A program made the position numbers and the translations under genes. From an uncultured Bacteroidales bacterium (lineage in GTDB: Bacteria; Bacteroidota; Bacteroidia; Bacteroidales; UBA932), in assembly GCA_944322925.1 (NCBI GenBank), contig CALUQM010000011.1, positions 1 to 53,937 of the forward strand: a stretch of 53,937 nt of DNA, given 5' to 3'. This document shows, one piece after another, positions 41,701-51,400 of this stretch. Below the pieces are notes generated by a model. The model saw nothing but the letters and a program-made list of their open reading frames with translations, was not told where the DNA came from and did no database searches. How positions within the stretch are numbered: position 1 is the stretch's first letter; every line of letters starts with the position of its first letter.

Positions 41701-43737
41701 ATGGACAGAAACGAAGAAAAACAGACTGGAAAGATGCAGATGATCTATGATACCGACCCGTGGCTTGCTCCGTACAAGGAGGCAATCGATGCCCGGCACA
41801 GAAGGATAGTGGAGGCATGGAAAGACATAGCTGTGGACGGCTCCCTGTCCAGAGGTCTCAACAATCATCTTTATTATGGCATGCACAAGACTGCTGAGGG
41901 GAACTGGATCTTCAGGGAATGGGCCCCGAATGCCACGAAAATTTATCTGATAGGTGAGTTCAACAACTGGAAGAGGACGGAAGCCTATGCCCTGAAACCT
42001 GTCGGCGGGGGCAACTGGGAAATCGAGGTGAATTCCATGTTCATATCGGACCGGACTTACTATAAATTATATGTGGAGTGGCCCGGCGGAGGAGGAGAAC
42101 GTCTCCCGGCGTATACTACAAGAGCGGTGCAGGATCCTGAAACCAAACTTTTCGTGGCTCAGGTATGGGATCCCCAGAAGCCATACAGGTGGAAACACGG
42201 AAAGCCGGGGAAGCGGGAGCATCCGTTCATTTACGAATGTCATATAGGAATGAGCTCGGAAGAGGAAAAGGTGTCGACTTTTACTGAATTCCGCAAGAAC
42301 GTGCTGCCCAAGATAGTAAAGGACGGGTACGATACAATCCAGATAATGGCATTGCAGGAGCATCCATATTACGGCTCTTTCGGCTATCAGGTCTCCAATT
42401 TCTATGCGTTGAGTTCGCGTTTCGGTACTCCTGAAGAGTTCAAGGCTCTCGTGGACGAGGCTCACGGAGCCGGGATTGCCGTTGTCATGGATATCGTCCA
42501 TTCACATTCGGTGGACAACGAGCTTGAAGGGCTCGGGGACTTCGACGGGAAAGAAGGCGACATGTATTTTTATTCCGGGCCGCGCGGGCATCATCCGGCA
42601 TGGGGTTCCAGATGTTTCGACTACGGCAGGCACGAGACGCAGCATTTCCTGCTGTCCAACTGCAAATACTGGATGGAAGAATATCACATAGACGGATTCA
42701 GGTTCGACGGCGTGACGAGCATGCTTTACTGGGATCACGGACTCGGAAAGGACTTTACCGGATATTCCTCCTATTTCGACGGCGGTGTGGACGAATCGGC
42801 AGTAACATATCTTGCCCTTGCGAACATGCTTGTCAAGGAACTCAATCCGGATGCTTTCACTATCGCGGAGGATGTAAGCGGAATGGCAGGACTTGCCGCA
42901 CCGTTCGAGGCGGGGGGTGTAGGTTTCGACTTCAGGATGAGCATGGGAGTGGCCGATCATTGGATCAAATGGATAAAGGAACTTCCCGACGAGCAGTGGA
43001 GCATGGGCGAGATGTGGTGGCAGCTGACCAACAAAAGGGCTGACGAGAAGACGATAAGCTATGCGGAGTGTCATGATCAGGCGATGGTCGGGGACAAGAC
43101 CATAATATTCCGTCTGATGGACAAGGAAATGTATTTCTCGATGAACAAGGAATCCAGGTCGGCCATAGTGGACAGGGGTATTGCCCTTCACAAAATGATA
43201 CGCCTCGTGACCATGGCTACGGCAGGAGACGGATACCTGAATTTCATGGGCAACGAATTCGGCCATCCGGAGTGGATAGACTTCCCGCGCGAAGGCAACG
43301 GATGGTCGTACAAGTATGCCCGGAGACAGTGGTCTCTCGCCGAGCCTGATTATCTTCGTTACAAGTCGCTGCTGATGTTCGACAATGCGATGATAAAACT
43401 CGGGAAGTCAGAGAGATTGCTGTCGGCTCCGCCCGAGTTGCTGGTGCAGGACGAAGAGAAAAAAATATTAGTATTCAAAAGAATAAATTGTATCTTTGCA
43501 TTCAATTTTAATCCAAATGCTTCGTTTTCGGATTACGGGTTTTCAGCCCCTGCCGGAAAATACAGGGCGGTGCTTGACAGCGATGAGGCGGAATTCGACG
43601 GATTTTCGAGGATAAAGGACGGTGAAGAGCATATTTCACTGCCTGAAAAATCCCCTAACGGGAATCAGAAATACGACAATACCCTATATCTGTATCTACC
43701 GAGCCGTTGTGTGGTCGTTTTAAAGAAAATAGATTGA
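41701..43737 (+). CDS. glgB: 1,4-alpha-glucan branching enzyme (GH13, eukaryotic-like)
   Basis: Creates alpha-1,6 branches in glycogen. The 678-residue protein has an N-terminal CBM48 region (FREWAPNATKIYLIGEFNNWK, about 75-95) and a GH13 catalytic barrel. The catalytic residues are Asp336 (DGFRFDGVTSM), Glu390 (TIAEDVSGM) and Asp459 (YAECHDQAM), and the C-terminal beta domain ends CVVVLKKID. Length and motifs such as QIMALQEHPYYGSFGYQVSNFYA resemble eukaryotic branching enzymes (GH13_8), common in Bacteroidota. It opens the glycogen cluster, 48 bases after xseB. Near its 3' end is an AT-rich stretch with a promoter-like sequence. Confidence 0.95.
   Translation: MDRNEEKQTGKMQMIYDTDPWLAPYKEAIDARHRRIVEAWKDIAVDGSLSRGLNNHLYYGMHKTAEGNWIFREWAPNATKIYLIGEFNNWKRTEAYALKPVGGGNWEIEVNSMFISDRTYYKLYVEWPGGGGERLPAYTTRAVQDPETKLFVAQVWDPQKPYRWKHGKPGKREHPFIYECHIGMSSEEEKVSTFTEFRKNVLPKIVKDGYDTIQIMALQEHPYYGSFGYQVSNFYALSSRFGTPEEFKALVDEAHGAGIAVVMDIVHSHSVDNELEGLGDFDGKEGDMYFYSGPRGHHPAWGSRCFDYGRHETQHFLLSNCKYWMEEYHIDGFRFDGVTSMLYWDHGLGKDFTGYSSYFDGGVDESAVTYLALANMLVKELNPDAFTIAEDVSGMAGLAAPFEAGGVGFDFRMSMGVADHWIKWIKELPDEQWSMGEMWWQLTNKRADEKTISYAECHDQAMVGDKTIIFRLMDKEMYFSMNKESRSAIVDRGIALHKMIRLVTMATAGDGYLNFMGNEFGHPEWIDFPREGNGWSYKYARRQWSLAEPDYLRYKSLLMFDNAMIKLGKSERLLSAPPELLVQDEEKKILVFKRINCIFAFNFNPNASFSDYGFSAPAGKYRAVLDSDEAEFDGFSRIKDGEEHISLPEKSPNGNQKYDNTLYLYLPSRCVVVLKKID
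43468..43498 (+). promoter_or_regulatory. Candidate internal promoter in glgB for the downstream glycogen genes
   Basis: TTAG at 43468-43471 (one mismatch to TTTG), a 19-base spacer and TATCTTTG at 43491-43498 fit the Bacteroidota consensus. The site lies in an AT-rich patch within glgB coding sequence, about 265 bases before the debranching enzyme gene. The codons are also explained by the protein, so chance is possible. Confidence 0.35.
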
Positions 43738-43764
43738 AATTATTAACCTATAATATATTAAATT

Positions 43765-45723
43765 ATGGCTTTTTTGAAATTCAATAAGTCGGAACTGGTA
43801 AATCTGGAATATTCGCTCAAGAGAGAGATCATCGTGGCGAATAAGACAGGAGCCTATTGCAACACATCAATAGTGACTTGCAATACGAGGCGTTACCACG
43901 GACTTCTTGCTGTCCCTGTGGACAAGTTGGGCGGAGGGAATTTCATCCTTCTTTCGTCTCTCGACGAAAGTCTCATCATGGGAGGCAAGCAATTCAATCT
44001 CGGCATTCACTGCTATGGTGATGTCTATGAACCGAGAGGTCATAAGTATATAGTCGATTTCGATGCGGACCCAGCCCCGGAAATTACCTACAAGGTAGGG
44101 GATATCGTCTTCACCAAAACTATTCTTATGGCTCCGGACTCTGATCAGGTACTTATCAGGTATCACCTTGTAGAAGCTCCGGAAAAGGCTACTCTGATGC
44201 TGAAGCCGTTTCTCGCTTTCAGAAGCGTACACAGCCTTACGAGCCAGAATCCTGAAGCCAGGACGGATTACAGGGAAATCAAGAATGGAGTATCATTCAA
44301 TCTTTACCGGGACTTTCCTGACCTGAACCTGCAGCTCAGCACCAAATCCCAGTTCAAGTCCCTGCCTTACTGGTACAACGGAATCACATATTCCGACGAA
44401 ATGCGCCGCGGATTCAACTGCAGGGAAGATCTTTTCGTTCCGGGATTCTTCACCACGACAATGAAGCCGGGCGACAGCATCGTCTTTTCGGCATCCGTGG
44501 AGGAGGATGAGCCGAGGACATTCAAACGCAAATTCACGGATGCGATAAAGCGTCTCGGAAACATACACAATTACCATGACCTTCTCGTGAGAAATGCTGA
44601 CATGCTCAAATGTGCGAGAAACGGTCACAAGAGGATAAATGCAGGATTTTCATGGCTGGAAACCGGTTTGCTCAGGGAGACGATAATGTCGCTTCCGGGA
44701 CTGACCCTTTATGCCAACGGAGACTGCGCCGAATTCGAGGAAATCCTCGACAACCTTATAGCCGACGAGCAGGACAGGCTTTTCCGCAGGACGACCCAGG
44801 TCGAGGCTCCGCTTCTGCTTACGGACACCATCCAGCAGTATGTGCATTTCCTGGAAGACAACAATATAGAGGCAAATGCCGCAAAACGTGTCTGGAAAAA
44901 GTACGGAAAGACACTGAAAGGCATTATCGAAAGCTATGCTCCCGGAAGACGGCAGGAGGTGGCCATGCATCCGAACGGTCTGCTGTGGGCGCAGATGGAC
45001 GGAGTCGCCCTCTCCTGGATGAATGCCTATGTCAACGGCAGGCCTGTTACCGAAAGGGCGGGCTATCAGGTGGAGACAAATGCCATGTGGTACAATGCGA
45101 TATGCTTCGCCCTCGACATGGAGAAGAAATACGGTGCGAAGAAAAACGATTTCACAGCCCGCTGGTCGGCAGTCAGGACTCTCATAGAAGAGAATTTCCA
45201 AAAGATGTTCTGGAATCCGGATGCCGGCTATCTCGCAGACTATGTCGACAATTTCGGACAGAATATGGATGTCAGACCTAACCAGCTTTATGCGATAAGT
45301 CTCGACTATTCTCCGGTGGAAGACATGATAAAGTCCGAGGTTGTTATGACGGTAAACAACGAGCTCGTCACACGCAGGGGTATCAGAACCCTGTCTCCGA
45401 GAAACGTCATGTACCGCGGAGTGTATGAAGGTTCCCAGACAGACCGCGACCTTGCCTATCATCAGGGCTGCGCCTTCCCTAACCTTCTCGATCCGTATGT
45501 GAACATCTGTTTCGGAATGATGGGCTCCAATTTCTATAAGAAGGCCGAATACCTCACTGAAGGTTTCTATGCCGACATCAACAAGCACGGCGTAGGTGCG
45601 TTCTCCGAACTTTACGACGGGGATCCTCCTCACGAGGCGCACGGCGCAATCGCGTCTGCCTGCAGTACTGCTGCATTGTTGAGAGTGGATTATCTTATGA
45701 ACAGAAACAGAAAGGAGGAATAG
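43765..45723 (+). CDS. Glycogen debranching enzyme (amylo-alpha-1,6-glucosidase, GH133 type)
   Basis: Removes alpha-1,6 branch points during glycogen breakdown. The 652-residue cytosolic protein has an N-terminal beta domain (KTGAYCNTSIVTCNTRRYHGLL) and a C-terminal (alpha/alpha)6 barrel typical of the eukaryotic debrancher C-terminal half (GDE_C): SWLETGLLRETIMSLPGL, HPNGLLWAQMDGVALSWMNAY, YQVETNAMWYNA, and QTDRDLAYHQGCAFPNLLDPY. No transferase (GH13) half is fused, so it is a stand-alone glucosidase. It follows glgB by 27 bases and ends 3 bases before the GT4 gene. Confidence 0.92.
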   Translation: MAFLKFNKSELVNLEYSLKREIIVANKTGAYCNTSIVTCNTRRYHGLLAVPVDKLGGGNFILLSSLDESLIMGGKQFNLGIHCYGDVYEPRGHKYIVDFDADPAPEITYKVGDIVFTKTILMAPDSDQVLIRYHLVEAPEKATLMLKPFLAFRSVHSLTSQNPEARTDYREIKNGVSFNLYRDFPDLNLQLSTKSQFKSLPYWYNGITYSDEMRRGFNCREDLFVPGFFTTTMKPGDSIVFSASVEEDEPRTFKRKFTDAIKRLGNIHNYHDLLVRNADMLKCARNGHKRINAGFSWLETGLLRETIMSLPGLTLYANGDCAEFEEILDNLIADEQDRLFRRTTQVEAPLLLTDTIQQYVHFLEDNNIEANAAKRVWKKYGKTLKGIIESYAPGRRQEVAMHPNGLLWAQMDGVALSWMNAYVNGRPVTERAGYQVETNAMWYNAICFALDMEKKYGAKKNDFTARWSAVRTLIEENFQKMFWNPDAGYLADYVDNFGQNMDVRPNQLYAISLDYSPVEDMIKSEVVMTVNNELVTRRGIRTLSPRNVMYRGVYEGSQTDRDLAYHQGCAFPNLLDPYVNICFGMMGSNFYKKAEYLTEGFYADINKHGVGAFSELYDGDPPHEAHGAIASACSTAALLRVDYLMNRNRKEE

Positions 45724-45726
45724 ACT

Positions 45727-47019
45727 ATGAAAGTTCTGATGTTCGGTTGGGAATTTCCTCCTCATATAGCAGGAGGCCTTGGTACAGCCTGTTACGGTAT
45801 GACCAAAGGACTGGCCGCAAATGATGTCGATGTGCTTTTCGTGATGCCTTCTGCATCCGGAGACGAAGACCAGAGCGCGGTCAGGATCATAAACGCAAGC
45901 GATGTCCCTGTGGATACCGTGTCCACGTCTGTGGACGAGTTCCTCGGGAAAGTGAGATTTGTCCATATAGGATCGAACATGGTGCCTTACGTGGATCCTC
46001 AGGATTTTACCAAGATGGTGGAGGACGAGCGCAAGAGACAGATCAAAAGTTTCAGAATCCAGTACGGGCAGAAATACAAGTTTTCCGGGAAATACGGGGA
46101 GAACCTCATGGAGGAAGTTGCCAGATATGCAATGGTCGGCGCTACCATAGCCCTTCAGCATATCGATGAATTCGATGTAATCCATGCACACGACTGGCTG
46201 ACATACCTTGCCGGAATCGCCGCAAAGCAGCTTACCGGAAAACCGCTCGTGGTCCATGTACATGCGACATCGTTCGACAGGAGCAGCGATGACAAGATCG
46301 ATACGAGAGTCTATGACCTTGAAAGAAAGGGCATGGAGGCTGCCGACAAGGTCATTGCGGTGAGCGAACTTACAAGAAATATCGTCATCAACAAGTACGG
46401 CATCTCTCCGGACAAGGTCGTTGCCGTTCACAATGCAGTCGATTTCAGCGGTCGCGAGAACATGATAGTGGAAAGGGGCGTCAAGGACAAGGTCGTAACC
46501 TTCCTCGGACGTATCACTTTCCAGAAGGGACCTGAATATTTCATCGAGGCCGCAGCCAAGGTTCTCAAGAGATGTAACCACGTAAGATTCGTGATGGCCG
46601 GCAGCGGAGACATGCTCAACAGGTGTATCCGCCATGTGGCAAGACTCGGAATCTCGGACAAGTTTCATTTCACCGGATTCCTTCGCGGGGCCGACGTACA
46701 GAAAATGTTTGCACTGTCCGATGTCTATGTGATGCCGTCGGTGTCCGAACCGTTCGGTATATCCCCTCTCGAGGCCATGCAGTCCAATGTGCCGTCTATC
46801 ATTTCCAAACAGTCCGGTGTGGCTGAAGTGCTGAAATATGCCATAAAGGTGGACTTCTGGGATATCGATGCCATGGCCGATGCCATGTACGGCCTGCTGA
46901 ACTATCCTGCGATGTCCGATATGGCGGCCCGCTGCGGACGCGACGAGGTGGATGCTCTGAAATGGAACAATGCCGCATACAAGATAAAGAAGGTTTACGA
47001 GTCAGTAATAAACAAATAG
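45727..47019 (+). CDS. GT4 glycosyltransferase (glycogen-synthase-like)
   Basis: A 430-residue GT-B glycosyltransferase. The N-terminus MFGWEFPPHIAGGLGTACYGM resembles the starch/glycogen synthase and GT4 donor loop (usually K-x-GGL; here AGGLGTA). Further motifs are IHAHDWLTYLAGIAAKQL, FLGRITFQKGPEYFIEAA and SVSEPFGISPLEAMQSNVPS with the paired E-x7-E. It is clearly of the GT4/GT5 clan. Its place between debranching and GH57 genes suggests alpha-glucan chain initiation or transfer, but donor and product are unknown. Confidence 0.88.
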   Translation: MKVLMFGWEFPPHIAGGLGTACYGMTKGLAANDVDVLFVMPSASGDEDQSAVRIINASDVPVDTVSTSVDEFLGKVRFVHIGSNMVPYVDPQDFTKMVEDERKRQIKSFRIQYGQKYKFSGKYGENLMEEVARYAMVGATIALQHIDEFDVIHAHDWLTYLAGIAAKQLTGKPLVVHVHATSFDRSSDDKIDTRVYDLERKGMEAADKVIAVSELTRNIVINKYGISPDKVVAVHNAVDFSGRENMIVERGVKDKVVTFLGRITFQKGPEYFIEAAAKVLKRCNHVRFVMAGSGDMLNRCIRHVARLGISDKFHFTGFLRGADVQKMFALSDVYVMPSVSEPFGISPLEAMQSNVPSIISKQSGVAEVLKYAIKVDFWDIDAMADAMYGLLNYPAMSDMAARCGRDEVDALKWNNAAYKIKKVYESVINK

Positions 47020-47042
47020 TCTAAACTTAAATATTTACAGCA

Positions 47043-48413
47043 ATGAAAAAAAGTATATGTCTGTATTTTCAGGTACATCAGCCTAACAGATTGAGATTAT
47101 ATAGATTCTTCGATATCGGCAAGGATTCGCACTATTATGATGATTTTGCGAACAGGACTATCCTCAGGAGAGTCGCCCAGAGATGCTATCTTCCTACTAA
47201 CGAGCTGCTTCTGGAACTCATAAGGACTTACAAGGGACAGTTCAAGGTGGCATTTTCCATCTCCGGCTCTGTCATCGAGCAGTTCGACAGATACGCTCCG
47301 GAAGTCATAGACAGTTTCCGCAGGCTTGCCGAGACCGGATGCGTGGAATTCCTCGCAGAGACATACTACCACTCGCTGGCATCGCTGGCATCTCCTACCG
47401 AGTTCAAACATCAGGTGATGCAGCACAGGGATACGATAGAGCATTATTTCGGAGTTACTCCAAAAACCTTCAGAAATACCGAGCTCATATATTCCGATGA
47501 AATCGGGTCAATGGTGTACGACATGGGATTCAAGACCATGCTTACCGAAGGTGCGAAACACGTACTCGGGTGGAAGAGCCCCAACTACATCTATTCCGGC
47601 GCTCTTGCACCGAAACTGAAACTTCTTCTCAAGAATTCGTCCCTGAGCGATGACATAGCATTCAGGTTTTCCGACAAGAGCTGGTCAGACTGGCCGCTTA
47701 CAGGAGACAAATATCTCGGATGGATCAAGGCTTCCGCCCAGAATGACGAAATCGTCAATCTTTTCATGGATTATGAGACATTCGGAGAGCATCAGAAGGC
47801 CCAGAGCGGTATCTTCGATTTCATGAGATATTTCCCTGAGGTGGTCATCAAGGACGGAGAATTCGAATTCGTTACTCCTGAACAGGCTGCCAGGAAGCAT
47901 AAGGCCGTGGCTGCCCTTGACGTTCCTGATCCTATTTCATGGGCGGATGAAGAAAGAGACGTTACGGCATGGCTCGGAAACGAACTTCAGAATGATGCGT
48001 TCAGCAAGTTGTACAGTATCACGGAAAAGCTGTCCCTCGTAAAAGGACATGAACAGCTCTGGTCTGATTTCGGACATCTGCAGGAGAGCGACCACTTCTA
48101 TTACATGTGTACAAAGTTCTTCTCGGACGGTGCCGTACATAAATATTTCAACCCGTATGATACTCCGTATGAGGCGTTTATAAACTATATGAATGTACTC
48201 AGCGATTTTATTTTGCGAGTTGATGATGCAATTTCCGTTTCAGATGTTAACTTTGCAGCCGAAAAGAAGACGGCCCCGGCCAAAACGGCAAAGGCAGCAG
48301 CTGCAGCCGGAAAGCCGGCAAGGAAAGCAGCTGAAAAGAAGTCTGCGAAGACTGCGTCGTCAGCTGAAGGGAAAAAACCGTCTGCCAGAAAAACGGTAAA
48401 AACAAAGAAGTAA
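47043..48413 (+). CDS. GH57 alpha-amylase/glucanotransferase with histone-H1-like tail
   Basis: A 456-residue cytosolic GH57 enzyme acting on alpha-1,4-glucans. The family motifs are visible: ICLYFQVHQPNRL at the start, FSISGSVIEQ, the nucleophile Glu147 in FRNTELIYSDE, and Asp243 in FMDYETFGEH. The domain ends near residue 400 (YEAFINYMNVLSDF). Residues 407-456 are an unstructured basic tail: of 50 residues 15 are Lys, 2 Arg and 15 Ala, in AKKA/PAKTAK-like patterns as in histone H1 or bacterial H1-like proteins. Such a tail is not a normal part of GH57. No signal peptide. The next gene starts 5 bases downstream. Confidence 0.9.
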   Translation: MKKSICLYFQVHQPNRLRLYRFFDIGKDSHYYDDFANRTILRRVAQRCYLPTNELLLELIRTYKGQFKVAFSISGSVIEQFDRYAPEVIDSFRRLAETGCVEFLAETYYHSLASLASPTEFKHQVMQHRDTIEHYFGVTPKTFRNTELIYSDEIGSMVYDMGFKTMLTEGAKHVLGWKSPNYIYSGALAPKLKLLLKNSSLSDDIAFRFSDKSWSDWPLTGDKYLGWIKASAQNDEIVNLFMDYETFGEHQKAQSGIFDFMRYFPEVVIKDGEFEFVTPEQAARKHKAVAALDVPDPISWADEERDVTAWLGNELQNDAFSKLYSITEKLSLVKGHEQLWSDFGHLQESDHFYYMCTKFFSDGAVHKYFNPYDTPYEAFINYMNVLSDFILRVDDAISVSDVNFAAEKKTAPAKTAKAAAAAGKPARKAAEKKSAKTASSAEGKKPSARKTVKTKK

Positions 48414-48418
48414 ATTAA

Positions 48419-51400
48419 ATGGACAACGAGTTGATCAGACCGGATTATCTTTTCGAGGTAAGCTGGGAGGTCTGTAATAAGGTAGGGGGAATATACACGG
48501 TGATTGCCACCAAATCCCTCTACCTTAAAACGGAATTAAAGAGACACCATATCCTTATCGGTCCGGATGTGTGGATGAATACGGAAAGCAATCCTGATTT
48601 CATCGAAGATCCAGGCATGTACAGGGACTGGAAGGCTCAGGCCGAATCCGAAGGTCTCAGGATAAGGGTCGGAAAATGGAATATTCCGGGATCTCCTGTG
48701 GCTATTCTCGTGGATTTCAAGCAATTCATTACAAAAAAATCCGAAATTCTCACTGAATACTGGCTGCATTTCGGCGTGGATTCCCTGACGGGAAACTGGG
48801 ATTACGTAGAGGCCGCCCTTTTCGGCTATGCTGCCGGCAAGGTCATAGAAAGTTTCTACAGGTACAATCTGTCTGCGACGGACAAAGTAGTGGCGCAGTT
48901 CCATGAATGGCTGACCGGAGCAGGTCTGCTTTATGTCAAGCAGTGCGGTATCCCGGTAGCTACGGTATTTACGACGCATGCTACCGTGGTGGGAAGATGC
49001 GTGGCAGGAAACAATCTCCCGCTGTATGATTCCCTGGAACTTTACGACGGCGACCAGAAAGCGCAGCAGTTCAATGTCATAGCAAGGCATTCGCTTGAAA
49101 AGCATTCGGCCCAGAATGCGGACATTTTTACGACCGTAAGCGATATTACGGCCAAGGAATGCCGCCAATTCCTCGGCAGGAAAGTGGACATAGTCACGCC
49201 TAACGGTTTTGAAAACAGTTTTACTCCGTCGGAAGAAGACTATCCGATGGTAAGGGCGGCTGCACGCGACAAGCTTGTGCAGGTCGCGACTGCGATGTCG
49301 GGCGAAACTGTGCCGGAAAATTCCATCTTCATCGGTATCGGAGGCAGATACGAGTACAAGAACAAGGGAATAGATGTCTTCATCGATGCTCTGGACAAGC
49401 TGAACAGGTCGGATTTTCACGGCAAAAGCATACAGGCGTTCATAATGATCCCGTCAGGGCATAACGGCCCCGATAAGGAACTTGTCGCCAAACTCAACGG
49501 AAAGGAATCGGACTATGTCACCAGAACTTCGCACTATCTGATGAACAGGGAATATGATACAATATCCCGCAGGCTCGACGAGCTGCAATTCAACAATGCG
49601 ATCGGAGACAAGGTAAAAGTATATTTCATACCGTCGTACCTGAACGGGAACGACGGAGTGTTCAATATGACTTATTATGATCTCATAATAGGTCTTGACC
49701 TGGCCCTTTTCCCTTCTTATTACGAACCGTGGGGTTATACGCCTCTCGAAAGTCTGGCTTTCCGTGTCCCGACACTGACGACGACGCTTGCCGGCTTTGG
49801 ACTTTGGGTGCAGAGCCATTATTCGAAGGATCATCCGGGCATAACAGTCCTCGAAAGGAATGATTCCAACTATCCTCAGGTAGTCGACGGCGTCGTGGAG
49901 CGCGTCAAGGAGATTGCCGGCCTGACAAAGGACCAGAGGAAAAGGTATATGGACAATGCCAGAGACGTCTCGGAAATAGCTCTCTGGGAAAACAATATCG
50001 TTTATTACAAGCAAGCTTATTCGGAAGCTCTAAATAAAGTTATATCAGACAAGGGTGCATTCCCTAAATACAAGAATGACAAACCTATGCAGTATAAGAA
50101 AATCGATGTGAACAAACCGTCATGGAACAGTGTCCTGATCTCAAGACACCTGCCGGACGGTCTGAAGGATTTGGAGACTCTGTCCAGGAATCTGTGGTGG
50201 TGCTGGAATGAATCTGCTAAGAATCTGTTTAAAAGAGTAGATCCAAAGGCATGGAAAGAGACGGGGGAGAACCCTATCGCCATGCTCGACAAAGTGAGTC
50301 TCAAGAGATTCCTCGATCTGGAAAAGAATGCGGAATTCATGGGCGAACTCAATCTCGTGATGAACGAGTTTAATTCGTATATGGCATTGAAAGCCGAGAG
50401 AAAGGACCCGTCCATTGCATATTTCTGTATGGAATACGGACTCGACACGTCTCTCAAGATATATTCCGGAGGACTCGGCATCCTTGCCGGAGACTATCTT
50501 AAAGAAACCAGCGACATGAATGTAAATCTTGTGGCTGTAGGACTTCTTTACAGATACGGATATTTCACCCAGATGCTGTCGGCGCAGGGAGACCAGGTAT
50601 CGAAATACGATGCCCAGGATTTCATGAAGATTCCTGCGACCCCGGTAAGGGACGCGGACGGGAACTGGATGACCGTAAGCGTGGCTTTCCCCGGAAGGAA
50701 TATCAATGCGAGACTGTGGAGGGTGGATGTCGGAAGGACGGAACTGTACCTTATGGACACCGATTATGAAGAGAATCTTCCTGAAGACAGGTCCGTGACG
50801 CATCACCTTTACGGAGGAGACTGGGAGAACAGGCTCAAACAGGAGCTTCTGCTCGGTGTAGGCGGTATCAGGGCCTTGAGAAAACTCGGCATAGATACCC
50901 AGGTATATCACTGCAATGAAGGCCATGCTGCATTCACCGGACTCGAAAGACTCCGTGAATATATCCAGAATGACAACCTCGACTATCCGGAGGCTCTCGA
51001 ACTCGTAAGGGCGTCGTCGCTTTTCACTACCCATACTCCGGTGCCTGCCGGTCATGACGCCTTCGACGAAGGACTGCTCAGGAAATATATCGGACATTAT
51101 CCTCAGAGGCTGAAAATCGACTGGGAGACCATGATGAGTCTCGGCAAGATAAACGGCAACGACGTGAACGAGAAGTTCTCCATGAGCATCCTTGCCGCCA
51201 ATATCTCTCAGGAGGTCAACGGGGTCTCATGGCTTCACGGTGAAGTCAGCCGCGACATATTTGCGAACATGTGGCCGGGCTATCTCCCTGAGGAACTTCA
51301 TGTGAGCTATGTGACAAACGGTGTCCATTATCCTACATGGACTGCTCCGGAGTGGAAAGAAATACATGCAAAAGTCTTCGGGGACGAGTTCAAGACGCAT

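Noticed and set aside
44650-46668. A 672-codon open frame on the minus strand across the debranching enzyme and GT4 genes
   Set aside because: It is fully antisense to two well-supported enzymes, its translation has no recognisable domain, and it ignores gene boundaries. The codon bias of the plus-strand genes keeps this frame open.
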